NCBI RefSeq assembly: GCF_028128765.1
Contig: NZ_LBJG01000005.1
Location: forward strand, 310,001-374,000
Reading direction: 5' to 3'
DNA from: Bradyrhizobium sp. CCBAU 51627
GTDB lineage: Bacteria; Pseudomonadota; Alphaproteobacteria; Rhizobiales; Xanthobacteraceae
Length of the DNA stretch: 64,000 bases
Positions 55,604 to 64,000 of the stretch are shown here, piece by piece. The notes under the pieces were generated by a model. It saw only the letters and a list, made by a program, of their open reading frames with translations, was not told where the DNA came from and ran no database searches. Each line of letters begins with the position of its first letter. Positions within the stretch are counted from its first letter, which is position 1. The position numbers were made by a program, and so were the translations under genes.

Positions 55604-56860
55604 TCATTCGCCGGCGAGCTTCAACTTCGGCTCGGCGCCACCCTCAAGAGCCCGCAGCCGAGCTTCTTCACGCGCGATATAGTCGCGGGTCATCGGCACC
55701 ACGCCCTGGCGTTTGGTGAGCTGGATCTGGAAGTTCATCATGCCCTGCTTGCGGAACGTCATCTCGCAGGCGGCGAGATAAAATTCCCACATCAGCGCGA
55801 AGCGCTCGTCATAGAGTTGTACGGCTTCCTCACGGCGCGCCATGAACCGTTCCCGCCAGGCCTTCAGCGTCTCGGCATAATGCAGCCGCAGGATCTCGAT
55901 GTCGCAGACCAGGAGGCCAGCGTCTTCGATCGCGGGCAGCACTTCCGACAGCGAGGGGATGTAGCCGCCCGGGAAGATGTATTTGGCGATCCAGGGATTG
56001 GTCGAATCCGGCCCTTGCGAGCGGCCGATCGAGTGCAACAGCATGACCCCATCCTCGCTCAGAAGTTCGGCGCAATGCTTGAAGTAGGTATCGTAGAATC
56101 TCGCTCCGACATGCTCGAACATGCCGACCGAGACGATACGGTCGAACGTCCCCTTGATGTCGCGATAGTCCTGGAGCAAGAAGCGCGCCTGTTGCGTCAG
56201 CCCCTTTTCGGCGGCTCGCGCATTGGCAATCTGCAACTGCTCCGTCGACAGCGTCACGCCGGTAATGTCGGCGCCGGCGGTCTCCGCAAGATAGAGGCCG
56301 AGCCCGCCCCAACCCGAGCCGATGTCGAGCACGCGCTGGTCGCGCTGAACCAGCAGCTTTGCGGTGACGTGCCGCTTCTTGGCGAGCTGCGCGTCGTCGA
56401 GCGTGGCGTCTTGCGTCTCGAAATAGGCGCAGCTGTATTGCTTGTCGGCGTCGAGGAAAAGTGAATAGAGCCTCGCATCGAGGTCGTAGTGATGCGCGAC
56501 ATTGCTACGCGAGCGTGCCCGCGGATTGAATTGCCTGAGGTGCCTGACGAGATAACGAAGGTGCCACCAGGGTTTTGCCCAGTGCGGCAACAGGTCGGGT
56601 TGATCGAGCAGGATCGCGAGGGCATCAGCTATGCTGCCGCGCTCGACGACGAACTCGCCATCCATATAGGCCTCGCCAAGCCCGAGCTCGGGATTGATGA
56701 GGACTCTCCTTTGTGCGTCGGCCGTGACGAAGCGCACTTCGACCGGCTCACCGGAGCCGTCCCCGACACTGAATTTCAATCCGCTCGCCGTCGTGACCGT
56801 CAGCGACCCGCGGCGGATGAATTGAGACAAGAACCTACGCAACAAGCGGTCCATAGACAT
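55604..56860 (-). CDS. cfa: Cyclopropane-fatty-acyl-phospholipid synthase family
   Basis: A 418-residue SAM-dependent enzyme that methylenates unsaturated acyl chains of membrane phospholipids. NVAHHYDLDARLYSLFLDAD is the family core, with CAYFE next. The SAM site is VLDIGSGWGGLGLYLAE, then DYRDIKG, SVGMFEHVG and PGGYIPSLSEVL. The ATG at MSMDRLLRRF was chosen; GAGAGGGG precedes it. Upstream in-frame codons are Arg-rich and unlike the family. Confidence 0.93.
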   Translation of the reverse strand: MSMDRLLRRFLSQFIRRGSLTVTTASGLKFSVGDGSGEPVEVRFVTADAQRRVLINPELGLGEAYMDGEFVVERGSIADALAILLDQPDLLPHWAKPWWHLRYLVRHLRQFNPRARSRSNVAHHYDLDARLYSLFLDADKQYSCAYFETQDATLDDAQLAKKRHVTAKLLVQRDQRVLDIGSGWGGLGLYLAETAGADITGVTLSTEQLQIANARAAEKGLTQQARFLLQDYRDIKGTFDRIVSVGMFEHVGARFYDTYFKHCAELLSEDGVMLLHSIGRSQGPDSTNPWIAKYIFPGGYIPSLSEVLPAIEDAGLLVCDIEILRLHYAETLKAWRERFMARREEAVQLYDERFALMWEFYLAACEMTFRKQGMMNFQIQLTKRQGVVPMTRDYIAREEARLRALEGGAEPKLKLAGE

Positions 56861-57113
56861 CACCCCTCTCGAGCGAACCCGAAAAGATGCGACTACCCGG
56901 CTGTCACACCGACGCTTGGAAGTTTGATTGGTTCCCATGCGTTCGCATGTAAATCTAAGCAGCCTATTCCCACCCCGCTATTGCATTGTGTTCAAAGCCG
57001 ATATTCGAAAATCGCGTGTTCACAGGCTCGATCAGTGCGCTTCCATTCGCAGCGCAATCGGCTAAAAGGTGACCGCCGCCGCACCGGGTGCCGGTCTTGT
57101 CTGTCGGATTTCA

Positions 57114-58100
57114 ATGGAGATGATGGGAATGTCGAGCCGAGCGCTCAGCCTCGCCACGGTGCTGTTTCTGGTTGGCTTCGGTGCTTCCGATGCCGTTCTG
57201 GCGCAGGCGACGAACCTTGAGGCCGGCAAGGCGCCGTCCCAGCTTTTCGCGCAAACGTGCAACGCGTGCCACAAGAGCCCACGTGGGCTCTTGAAAACGG
57301 TCTCGCCGAACTCGCTGCCGGGCTTCCTGCGTCAGCACTACACCACCAGCCCGGACATGGCCGGCGTGCTGGCGTCCTACCTTGTCTCCAATGGCGCCGC
57401 CGACACCCGTTACCAAGCCAAGGATGGTAAGGACGGCAGGGACAAGAAGGACGGCGTCAAGGAGAAGGATGCCAACACAAATCCGGGGCAGTCGCCCGAA
57501 CATCAGGGTCGCCGCCACCGGCCGCAAGAGGCCAGCAAGCCGGAGGGCGAGGGTGCCCCCCCTGCGTCCGAGGGGCGCCAGAAGCGCGCAGCGCGACCCA
57601 GCGAGGAAGGTGCCAAGGAGGGCGTTAAGCCGGAGGCCAGCACCGAACAGCCGCCCGCGGGCCGTAAGGGCAAGCGGATGAGCAAGCGCGGCAAGCCGGA
57701 GAGCGAAGACGCCGCTGCACCGAAGGCTGAGCCCCAGGTCGGTTCCAAAATCGACCCCAAGGTCGACCCCAAGGTCGAGCCGAAGAACGATGGTGCCGAG
57801 AAGCCCGCCGAGTCCAAGCCGGACAGCGCCAAGGCCGAGCCGAGCAGCAGCGAGGCGCCGGTTCTGCGCCCCGACCTGGTCCCGCAGGTCACGCCGGCTC
57901 CGGCCGCCGCTGTCGCCAAGTCGCCTGAACCGGCAGCTCCCAAGCCTGCGGAAGCTGCCGCGTCCAAACCTGCCGAGCCCGCGCCCAGCTCCGAGACGGC
58001 AGCCAAGCCGGCGGAGCCGGCCCCGTCTGCGCCCGCCGCGGCTGCGTCGCCTGCGCCGGCTGAGTCCTCCGGTCCGCCGGCTCCGCCGATCTCGCGATAA
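57114..58100 (+). CDS. Secreted mono-heme cytochrome-like protein with long disordered tail
   Basis: A 328-residue protein with a signal peptide (MSSRALSLATVLFLVGFGAS, ending near AVLAQ), a CNACH heme-binding motif at about residues 49-53 and a possible distal Met in TTSPDMAGVLASYL. The cytochrome-like part is only about 80 residues. The remaining 220 are Lys/Glu/Pro/Ala low complexity, with DPKVDPKVEPK and KPAEPAPS repeats. Several ATGs lie within 15 nt; GGAG favours the one giving MSSRALS at 57129. Function unknown, perhaps an envelope-attached cytochrome. Confidence 0.75.
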   Translation: MEMMGMSSRALSLATVLFLVGFGASDAVLAQATNLEAGKAPSQLFAQTCNACHKSPRGLLKTVSPNSLPGFLRQHYTTSPDMAGVLASYLVSNGAADTRYQAKDGKDGRDKKDGVKEKDANTNPGQSPEHQGRRHRPQEASKPEGEGAPPASEGRQKRAARPSEEGAKEGVKPEASTEQPPAGRKGKRMSKRGKPESEDAAAPKAEPQVGSKIDPKVDPKVEPKNDGAEKPAESKPDSAKAEPSSSEAPVLRPDLVPQVTPAPAAAVAKSPEPAAPKPAEAAASKPAEPAPSSETAAKPAEPAPSAPAAAASPAPAESSGPPAPPISR

Positions 58101-58177
58101 CCAAGAGCCTCGTAGATCTGCGGAGGCCGCGCCCAGCGCGGCCTTCGCGTCGTCTTGACCGCGATTAGAGCAATACT

Positions 58178-58194
58178 CTAGAGTGATACTCTAG
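58178..58194 (+). promoter_or_regulatory. TetR operator palindrome
   Basis: CTAGAGTGATACTCTAG is a 7+3+7 perfect inverted repeat ending 9 bp before the TetR start codon and overlapping the ribosome-binding site AGGAGG. A further half site, ATACTCTAG at 58173-58181, makes a 13-bp direct repeat with the right arm, and TAGAG at 58166 could be a fourth half site. Confidence 0.65.
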
Positions 58195-58203
58195 GAGGCG
58201 CCG

Positions 58204-58800
58204 ATGTCATCCTGTGTGCGCGAGGATCTCTTGGCGGCAGGGCTCGCGGTGTTCGACCGGTCGGGCTTCGAAGGTGCGACGGTGGCGGCGATCCGCGCCA
58301 AGGCCGGGGCTTCCAACGGCAGCTTCTTTCATGTCTTCGGCTCCAAGCAGGAGCTCGCCGGCGCACTGCTGCTGGAGGTGTTGCGGCACTATCATGCTGC
58401 GATGCTCGCCGCGCTCGATCCGTCGCCCGATGCGAAGCAGGGGATCGATCGTCTGATCCGCGCTCACCTCGATTGGGTCGTGTCGAGTCGACGCGAGGCG
58501 CGTTATCTGTTCGAGATCTCGCGCAACCAATGGAGCGAGAACGTCCGCGACGCCCAGCGCGCTCAGAATGCGCGGCTTGCTGAAGGCATCGAGCGCTGGC
58601 GCGCACCGTTGATCGCAAGCGGCGAGCTTCTGCCGATGGCGCCGGTGATGTTCGTGAGTCAGCTCATCGGGCCGGCACAGATCTTTTGCCGCGCCTTTCT
58701 TTCGGGACGCGATCGCGCGGATCCGCGCACCGAAGCCGGCACGCTGATCGCCTGCGCTATCCGGGCGCTGGTGCCGCCCGAGCGCATTGACAGGAAATGA
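58204..58800 (+). CDS. TetR-family regulator
   Basis: A 198-residue protein with HTH LLAAGLAVFDRSGFEGATVA, then IRAKAGASNGSFFHVFGSKQELAGAL, and an all-helical ligand domain. It heads a two-gene unit with a thioesterase 9 bp later and sits directly behind a palindromic operator, so it should repress its own operon. The ligand may be an acyl-CoA or fatty acid given its partner (inference). Confidence 0.92.
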   Translation: MSSCVREDLLAAGLAVFDRSGFEGATVAAIRAKAGASNGSFFHVFGSKQELAGALLLEVLRHYHAAMLAALDPSPDAKQGIDRLIRAHLDWVVSSRREARYLFEISRNQWSENVRDAQRAQNARLAEGIERWRAPLIASGELLPMAPVMFVSQLIGPAQIFCRAFLSGRDRADPRTEAGTLIACAIRALVPPERIDRK

Positions 58801-58809
58801 GGAGATCTC

Positions 58810-59277
58810 ATGCAAACCCAATCCGACCCTGAATTCGCAGCTGTAGCCGAGCGTATTCACGCCAATGTCGGCCGGCAGGGTTTTATGAACCTGGTCGGCG
58901 CCGAACTGTCGGAGATGTCGCGCGGCACCTGCACGATTGCGGTGGAACGCCGGCCGGAGCTGTTGCAGCAGCACGGCTTCTTCCATGGCGGTGTCACTGC
59001 TTTTTTGGTCGACAACGCCACGACCATTGCGGCGGCGACCTCGCGCGGTCAGCCGGCGTTGACGGCGGAATACAAGCTCAATCTGCTGTCCCCGGCGGTC
59101 GGCGAAAAACTGATCTGCCGGGCGCGGGTGATCAAGCCGGGCCGTCAGGTCTCCGTAGTTGCGGCCGACGTGTTCTGCGTCAGCGACGGCGTCGAGAAGC
59201 ACACGGCAACGGCGCTCGCCTCGATCGCGATGCTGAGTGAGGATGTCGCGCCCAAAACGAAAAGCCCGGCCGCCTGA
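58810..59277 (+). CDS. PaaI-type hotdog thioesterase
   Basis: A 155-residue hotdog-fold protein. RRPELLQQHGFFHGGVTAFL holds the HGG motif with the catalytic Asp region VDNATTIAAA, and VVAADVFCVSDGVEKHTATA forms the late strands. The family hydrolyses phenylacetyl- and other acyl-CoA thioesters. It is co-transcribed with the TetR gene. Its last codons and stop are embedded in a strong hairpin. Confidence 0.9.
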   Translation: MQTQSDPEFAAVAERIHANVGRQGFMNLVGAELSEMSRGTCTIAVERRPELLQQHGFFHGGVTAFLVDNATTIAAATSRGQPALTAEYKLNLLSPAVGEKLICRARVIKPGRQVSVVAADVFCVSDGVEKHTATALASIAMLSEDVAPKTKSPAA

Positions 59278-59290
59278 GGCGGCCGGGCTT
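59262..59290. terminator. Bidirectional terminator with stop codon as loop
   Basis: AAGCCCGGCCGCC and GGCGGCCGGGCTT form a perfect 13-bp stem whose 3-nt loop is exactly the TGA stop of the thioesterase gene. On the minus strand the stem is followed by TTCGTTTTGGG, a T-rich tract suited to terminating rplI transcripts. It lies between convergent genes. Confidence 0.8.
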
Positions 59291-59313
59291 CGCTTCGCGT
59301 ATGAACGCGAGGC

Positions 59314-59913
59314 TTACTGCTCTTCCGCAGCCGGGGCCGGCGCCACTTCGTCGTGCTGGGCTTCCGGATCGAAGAACTCGCCGGCGGCGGCGATCGCCTC
59401 GGCGGCTGCGTCGCGGTCCTCGTTGCGGGTCGAGATGTCCTCGCCACGGTTGATGCGCTCCGCCTCGTCCTGGCTGCGTGCAACCGTGACGGTGACTTCG
59501 ACCTCGACCTCCGGATGAACGGCGACAGTGATCGAGTGCTTGCCGATGGTCTTGATCGGCGCGTCGAGCTGCACCTGCGGGCGCGCGAGTGTAACGCCGT
59601 CAGCCTCGAAGGCGGCAACCACGTCGCGCACGGTGACCGAGCCGAACAGCTGGCCGGCTTCCGAAGCCTGGCGGATGACGATGATGTTCTTGCCCTCGAT
59701 CTTCTCGGCGACCTTGGCCGCCTCGCCCTTCGAGGCAAGGTTGCGGGCTTCGAGCTCGGCCTTCATGCCGTCGTACTTGGCGCGGTTGTCGGCGGTGGCG
59801 CGCAGTGCCTTGCCGCGCTTGAGCAGGAAATTGCGGGCGTAGCCGTCGCGAACCTTCACGACTTCGCCCATCTGGCCGAGCTTGCTCACGCGTTCCAGCA
59901 AAATGACTTCCAT
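59314..59913 (-). CDS. rplI: 50S ribosomal protein L9
   Basis: A 199-residue protein beginning [20 protein letters not shown] then [16 protein letters not shown], the rRNA-binding N-domain of L9. The C-domain includes [11 protein letters not shown] and [20 protein letters not shown]. An acidic, Ala-rich C-terminal extension of about 45 residues is typical of alphaproteobacteria. AAGGAG lies upstream of the ATG; the longer open frame above it is not L9. Confidence 0.97.
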   Translation of the reverse strand: MEVILLERVSKLGQMGEVVKVRDGYARNFLLKRGKALRATADNRAKYDGMKAELEARNLASKGEAAKVAEKIEGKNIIVIRQASEAGQLFGSVTVRDVVAAFEADGVTLARPQVQLDAPIKTIGKHSITVAVHPEVEVEVTVTVARSQDEAERINRGEDISTRNEDRDAAAEAIAAAGEFFDPEAQHDEVAPAPAAEEQ

Positions 59914-59959
59914 ATTCGTTCTCCTTTGAAGTGCTCTGGTTTTCAGTTTCGGGTTGAAC

Positions 59960-60928
59960 TCAAGATGTCGGCAATGGCGGCGGTTGCCGGTTGCGCAGGA
60001 AGCGCTCGCGAAGGCCGAAGACGGCGTCAGCGAGCCCAAGGACGGTCAGCAGAACAAGGCTCACGCTGAACATGAAGATGATGGCGTAGGCGGCGGCGAG
60101 CCAGAACGCGCGATTGGCGAGGTCGCGTGTGACGATGTGCAGGACGGCCAGGCCGATCAGTGCATAGGCCACTATCAGGACGGTCGTGACGACGACGGCG
60201 AGGATGCCGGTCATTCCGCCGAAGAAGCTGAAGGCCAGCGCGACGCAGAGGGCCACGAGGGTCATCGGGGGCAGGCTCGTGCCGCTGAGGTCGGGCCAGG
60301 GCCGATGCAACCGTCCCGAAACAGCTGCGACTTTGGCGGCGAGCCAGAGGTTCAAGGTCAGCGTAGCCATTTGCGATGCTGCCACCAGAACCGGCGTAAC
60401 CGCGACCATCAGGCCGACGCGGGGATCATTCTCGGTGACGTTCGCCTCGCCCATCAGCGAGAGTACCCTGGCGAAGCCGCGGCGCATCGCGTCGCTGATG
60501 GTCGATGCATCGCTTCCCAGCGAAAACAATGATCCCGCGGTCAGAAGCGTTGCCAGCACCGCGATCCAGAGCAGGATACGGCCGAGCGGATACCATTCGA
60601 CCTGAAGCGAAGCTGCATCCGGGCCCGCCAGGCCGCCCGCCAAGGGCCGTCCCAGCATGGCGAGATGGCCAAGCCACCAGGCCGGCAAAGCGATCGCAAG
60701 ACCATAACCGAGGGCGAGGGGCGGACTGAGCGCGACGCCGATCACGAGTGTCGCGGCGAGACCGCCAAGCGCGCCGCAGAGCGGCCCCCAGGCGATCGCG
60801 GCGAGCATCAAAGGCAAAGGAGCAAGGCAAACCAGGACGAGCGAGATCAGCGCACCCGACACGATCGAGGCGAACATCAGGGCCGACGCAGCGCCGGCGA
60901 TCAGGGCTATCAGTCCAAATGCCATCAT
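59960..60928 (-). CDS. DUF2232 membrane protein
   Basis: A 322-residue protein with about 8 transmembrane helices, including [40 protein letters not shown] and [23 protein letters not shown]2232 proteins are YybS relatives and regularly sit between rpsR and rplI in rhizobia. Function unknown; a transporter-like S component has been suggested for the fold. The ATG at MMAFGL was chosen over an upstream TTG. Confidence 0.85.
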   Translation of the reverse strand: MMAFGLIALIAGAASALMFASIVSGALISLVLVCLAPLPLMLAAIAWGPLCGALGGLAATLVIGVALSPPLALGYGLAIALPAWWLGHLAMLGRPLAGGLAGPDAASLQVEWYPLGRILLWIAVLATLLTAGSLFSLGSDASTISDAMRRGFARVLSLMGEANVTENDPRVGLMVAVTPVLVAASQMATLTLNLWLAAKVAAVSGRLHRPWPDLSGTSLPPMTLVALCVALAFSFFGGMTGILAVVVTTVLIVAYALIGLAVLHIVTRDLANRAFWLAAAYAIIFMFSVSLVLLTVLGLADAVFGLRERFLRNRQPPPLPTS

Positions 60929-61075
60929 CAGCTGTCCCGCTCCCCTCGAGCGGTTAGAGGCGCTTTGCCCCAACCATCGGCGACCGGACGACCCGGAAGC
61001 CTTATGAGTTCAGAAAGTTGAGTTCAGAAGATCATGACCGGCGACGGTGATCGTCGCCGGTCGAAAGCGGTCGTG

Positions 61076-61315
61076 TCAGCGAATGACGTAGGGCAACAGG
61101 CCCAGGAACCGCGCGCGCTTGATGGCGCGGGCGAGCTCACGCTGCTTCTTGGCGGACACCGCGGTGATGCGGCTCGGCACGATCTTGCCACGCTCCGAGA
61201 CGTAGCGCATCAGCAGCTTGGAGTCCTTGTAGTCGATCTTCGGCGCATTGGCTCCCGTGAACGGGCAGCTCTTGCGGCGACGGAAAAACGGGCGGCGTGC
61301 ACCAGCTTCAGCCAT
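61076..61315 (-). CDS. rpsR: 30S ribosomal protein S18
   Basis: A 79-residue protein with [40 protein letters not shown] and [20 protein letters not shown], the complete S18 signature. It begins 5 bp after the rpsF stop. Partner of S6 in the small subunit. Confidence 0.98.
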   Translation of the reverse strand: MAEAGARRPFFRRRKSCPFTGANAPKIDYKDSKLLMRYVSERGKIVPSRITAVSAKKQRELARAIKRARFLGLLPYVIR

Positions 61316-61320
61316 TGTTC

Positions 61321-61785
61321 TTACTCCCCATCCGTTTCAGCTTCGTCGCGCGGGCGGCGCGGACCACGATCACTGCGGAAGCCGCCGTCGCGATCGCCAC
61401 GGAAGCCGCCTTCACGCTCACCGCGGAAACCGCCGCCACGGTCGTCACGCTCGCGATCACGGTCGGCCTTGCGCATCATCGCAGACGGACCTTCCTCGAG
61501 TTCCTCGACGCGAACGCTGAGATAGCGGATCACGTCTTCGCTGATGCGCTCCTGGCGCTCGATCTCGGCGATCGCCGCGGACGGCGCGTCGATGTTGAGC
61601 AGCACGAAGTGCGCCTTGCGGTTCTTGTTCATGCGGTAGGTGAGGGAGCGCACGCCCCAATTCTCGGTCTTGGTGACCTTGCCGCCGAGACCTTCGACGA
61701 TGCCGGTCATCTGCGCAGTCAGCTCTTCGACCTGCTGCGTGCTCGCGTCCTGGCGCGCGAGAAAAACATGCTCATAAAGAGCCAT
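61321..61785 (-). CDS. rpsF: 30S ribosomal protein S6
   Basis: A 154-residue protein starting [20 protein letters not shown], with [20 protein letters not shown] in the core. The C-terminal 50 residues are Arg/Gly/Asp-rich, with three tandem GGFRGxR-like units ([20 protein letters not shown]). Such RGG-type tails are longer than in E. coli S6. It heads the rpsF-rpsR-DUF2232-rplI run. Confidence 0.97.
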   Translation of the reverse strand: MALYEHVFLARQDASTQQVEELTAQMTGIVEGLGGKVTKTENWGVRSLTYRMNKNRKAHFVLLNIDAPSAAIAEIERQERISEDVIRYLSVRVEELEEGPSAMMRKADRDRERDDRGGGFRGEREGGFRGDRDGGFRSDRGPRRPRDEAETDGE

Positions 61786-62127
61786 AGTCGTCCTTTCCTC
61801 ATGTTAGCGCATTGCCCGACGTCAAGCCCTTGAGAGACCTTCGGAAAGGACTCTGGGATTAAGCTCAGAAGGCGGAAACACGGGACGACGGGCCGACTGG
61901 CCCTGCCACACCAAAATCACGGAGGATTTGCTGAGACCGTCCGTTCAGCTCCCGGCCGGGGTCTGCGGATGCGCGCGTTATACGGATTTTGGCCGGCTTG
62001 GCAAGGTTGAGCGCTTTGCTTTCGGTCCGGATCACCCCGCCGCGGGCTAGCAACCGGTCCCTCCATACCACTTCAGGCTTGATCTATTTGTTTGTATATC
62101 ATACAAATAAGCGAGCAAGAGGATCCG
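61786..62127. other. Divergent promoter region of rpsF and TetR genes
   Basis: No gene seen. The left part must hold the rpsF promoter and leader; I could not fold a convincing S6:S18-binding leader by eye. The right end contains the TetR operator at 62091-62107. Confidence 0.5.
62091..62107 (+). promoter_or_regulatory. TetR operator palindrome
   Basis: TTTGTATATCATACAAA is a perfect 7+3+7 inverted repeat 20 bp before the TetR start codon. It is AT-rich in a GC-rich background and overlaps the likely -10 region (TATTTG/TATATC), as expected for an autorepressor site. Confidence 0.7.
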
Positions 62128-62832
62128 ATGGTAGAAAAGTCGGCCCAACAGGCGCTTGAGGCGGCTGGCGACCCCAAGCATGCGGCGCGGGCGACGCGCT
62201 CCGCTGGCCGCAAGATGCGTTCCCTGCTGCTGGATGCAGCGAGCCCGTTATTTCGGGAGCGTGGGCTCTCGGGCACCGCGATCACCGACATCGCAGCTGC
62301 TGCGAACGCGTTCCCGAGCCAGATCACCTATTATTTCCGAACCAAGGAGGCGCTGTTCGTCGAATGCGCCTGCCGTGATCTGCTGTATCTGGCGCAAGCC
62401 ACCGAGCAGGCGGCGCTGAAGGCGCGCACGCCGCGCGAGTACACCCGCGCGTTGGCCGAGACCGTGACGGCGAGCGATTCGATTGCCTTCTTCGCCGAGG
62501 CGCTGACGCTGACGCGTCGACGCCAGGATCTCGCCCCGCTGGTCGAGCGCACCATCGAGCGCCTGCACTCTGAAGGCGCGCGCGCCTATGCGGGCCAGGT
62601 GGCGCGACACGGCTGGCGCTCGCTGCGCGCGCCGGACGAAAGCTCGCGGCGGTTCTGGGCCGTCGCCATCGGAATCATTCTCGAAGGCTGCGCCATGGGT
62701 CGTTCGCCAGAGGCGCTCTGCGCCGAGATGCTGCGCGTGCTCGGGGAGCAGGCGAAATCCACCGGCGACACTGCGCGGCTACGTCTCGTCGACGAGCACG
62801 ATGCCTCAAGCCATCAGAGCGAGGAGGGGTAG
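62128..62832 (+). CDS. TetR-family regulator of the desaturase operon
   Basis: A 234-residue protein. A basic N-terminal arm precedes the HTH: LLLDAASPLFRERGLSGTAI, then DIAAAANAFPSQITYYFRTKEALFVE, and a helical C-terminal domain. The ATG at MVEKSAQQ has AAGAGG 5 nt upstream. The fatty-acid desaturase gene starts 3 bp after its stop, so it is very likely the operon's own regulator. Confidence 0.92.
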   Translation: MVEKSAQQALEAAGDPKHAARATRSAGRKMRSLLLDAASPLFRERGLSGTAITDIAAAANAFPSQITYYFRTKEALFVECACRDLLYLAQATEQAALKARTPREYTRALAETVTASDSIAFFAEALTLTRRRQDLAPLVERTIERLHSEGARAYAGQVARHGWRSLRAPDESSRRFWAVAIGIILEGCAMGRSPEALCAEMLRVLGEQAKSTGDTARLRLVDEHDASSHQSEEG

Positions 62833-62835
62833 GTC

Positions 62836-63861
62836 ATGACGGCGCTTCGCATGCGGGCCCGCGATTTCCTTACCGACGATCAATTGGCTGACGTACGACA
62901 ACGCGTGACCTGGAAGGGTGTCGCGATGATCGCGCACGCCTGGACGCTGATCATTGGCGCAATCGCCCTGGTCGCGTGGTGGCCCAATCCGATCACCTAT
63001 GTCCTCGCGGTCGCGATCATCGGCTCGCGCCAGCTTGGACTTGCGATCCTCATGCATGACGGTGCCCATGGCTGCCTGTCTGCCGACGAGAAGATCAATC
63101 TGGCCCTGAGCCAATGGCTCTGCGCCTATCCGCTCTTTGCAGAGACACGCAGCTACCGGCGCTACCATCTTCAACACCACGCTCGCACCCAGCAGGAGGA
63201 CGATCCTGATCTGGTGCTGTCGGCGCCGTTTCCGATCACTAGGCTGAGCTATCGCCGCAAGTTCATTCGCGACATCACCGGGCAGACCGGCTACCAGCAG
63301 CGCAAGGCGCAATTGCTCAACGCGCTCGGGCCGACGGAGTGGCCGTGGCGGCAGCGCGCCGCCCATTTCTGGGAGAAGCTCGGCCTGCAATGCCTCGTCA
63401 ACGCCGCGATGTTCGCCGGCCTCGCAGCGGCCGGTGTGTGGTGGGCCTATCCCTTGTTGTGGCTGGTGCCGCTACTCACCTGGATGATGGTCATCACCCG
63501 CATCCGCAACATCGCCGAGCATGCTGTCGTGCCCGATAGCAGCGATCCCTTGCGCAACACGCGGACCACGCACGCAAACTTCCTCGAGCGTCTGTTCATC
63601 GCGCCGTATTACGTGAACTATCACCTCGAGCATCATCTTCTGTTCTACGTGCCCTGCTACAATCTCCCGAAGGTGCATCGCCTGCTCAGCGAGAGCCGGC
63701 ATGCCGGCCGGATGGAGGTGCAGCCGGGCTATGCGGCAGTGCTGCGTCTTGCGACCGCGAAGCCCGATCAGGATGACCGCCCCGGCGAGCTCGTGAACAG
63801 CGCGCGCCGTGCGCAGGCAGGGGCGGTGGTAGACGCTAACCAGACCAGTGGCGGGTTCTAG
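62836..63861 (+). CDS. Membrane fatty-acid desaturase
   Basis: A 341-residue di-iron membrane enzyme. Three His boxes are present: HDGAH (74-78), HLQHH (111-115) and HLEHH (263-267), and helices flank them (AMIAHAWTLIIGAIALVAWW, YPLLWLVPLLTWMMVITRIR). Enzymes of this type insert double bonds into acyl lipids or hydroxylate related chains. The 30-residue C-terminal tail is polar. It is translationally linked to the TetR gene. Confidence 0.92.
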   Translation: MTALRMRARDFLTDDQLADVRQRVTWKGVAMIAHAWTLIIGAIALVAWWPNPITYVLAVAIIGSRQLGLAILMHDGAHGCLSADEKINLALSQWLCAYPLFAETRSYRRYHLQHHARTQQEDDPDLVLSAPFPITRLSYRRKFIRDITGQTGYQQRKAQLLNALGPTEWPWRQRAAHFWEKLGLQCLVNAAMFAGLAAAGVWWAYPLLWLVPLLTWMMVITRIRNIAEHAVVPDSSDPLRNTRTTHANFLERLFIAPYYVNYHLEHHLLFYVPCYNLPKVHRLLSESRHAGRMEVQPGYAAVLRLATAKPDQDDRPGELVNSARRAQAGAVVDANQTSGGF

Positions 63862-63946
63862 GGCTGCATCCCAAATGAATGCTGGTCGAAGTTCCTATCT
63901 TGGCTTGACATTCCGGCCCCGGACAGTGTCTACGGCCCCCTTTGGA

Positions 63947-63957
63947 GCATGATCCGG
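63947..63957 (+). repeat. Partial GCATGATCCGG repeat
   Basis: GCATGATCCGG here matches the left edge of the hairpin repeat at 31018-31093. The expected right arm (GATCATGC) is not present before the window ends. The last 139 bp hold no gene. Confidence 0.4.
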
Positions 63958-64000
63958 AACCATGGCCTAAGGCCGTGCGTAATCGGCTGCCGGTTCTCGA

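Noticed and set aside
61786..62090. S6:S18-binding leader RNA upstream of rpsF
   Set aside because: Expected in some bacteria, but no matching stem with the conserved bulge could be drawn by eye.

Overview
The window reads as chromosome of a Bradyrhizobium-like alphaproteobacterium (order Hyphomicrobiales). The reasons are a high G+C content with strong third-position G/C bias, the block rpsF-rpsR-DUF2232-rplI ... dnaB-alr ... radA-cvpA-purF, a YfgM-lipoprotein-Der operon, and palindromic dispersed repeats of the kind common in bradyrhizobial intergenic DNA. The genus call is inference; no rRNA or tRNA gene was seen.

Layout. 1-751: end of an IS66-family element (tnpA, partial tnpB, terminal inverted repeat). 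752-13372: accessory region with a flavin monooxygenase, a truncated flavoprotein start, a VOC protein, two RidA/serine-hydrolase type genes, AraC, ArsR, LysR and MarR regulators, a peptide-deformylase paralogue that has lost two metal ligands, an MFS carrier and an SDR. 13373-14242: gene-free, repeat-rich. 14243-25268: acetolactate-synthase-like enzyme, CBS-domain ClC protein, Lin0512, GNAT, serine hydrolase, DUF429, GST, a TetR/TauE pair, CsaA, an ArsC/Spx-type protein and a PAS-domain protein. 25530-30217: complete branched-chain amino acid type ABC transporter (livG-livF-binding protein-livH-livM). 30374-32125: DUF47 plus Pit phosphate transport. 32118-32508: guanidinium exporter (Gdx/SugE-type SMR) behind a likely guanidine-II riboswitch. 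32591-40203: prfC, NnrU, an acyl-CoA synthetase, and YfgM-lipoprotein-der. 40320-41546: orphan second copy of the ABC binding protein.

From 41769 to 61785 the minus strand carries the housekeeping backbone, from rpsF down to purF and an SDR. Cassettes interrupt it: a TetR/thioesterase operon, a cytochrome-like protein and cfa between rplI and dnaB; and xth, a Cys-rich secreted protein, a TauE permease and a two-gene sensory unit between alr and radA. The sensory unit, a periplasmic sugar-type binding protein translationally coupled to a membrane GGDEF-EAL protein, is the best candidate for a little-described system. The window closes with a TetR/fatty-acid-desaturase operon under a clear palindromic operator.

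Recurring themes are one-component regulators whose start codon sits next to a palindrome (MarR 12102, TetR 58178, TetR 62091), convergent genes whose stop codon forms the loop of a shared hairpin (9075-9102 and 59262-59290), and dispersed repeats that occur more than once in the window.
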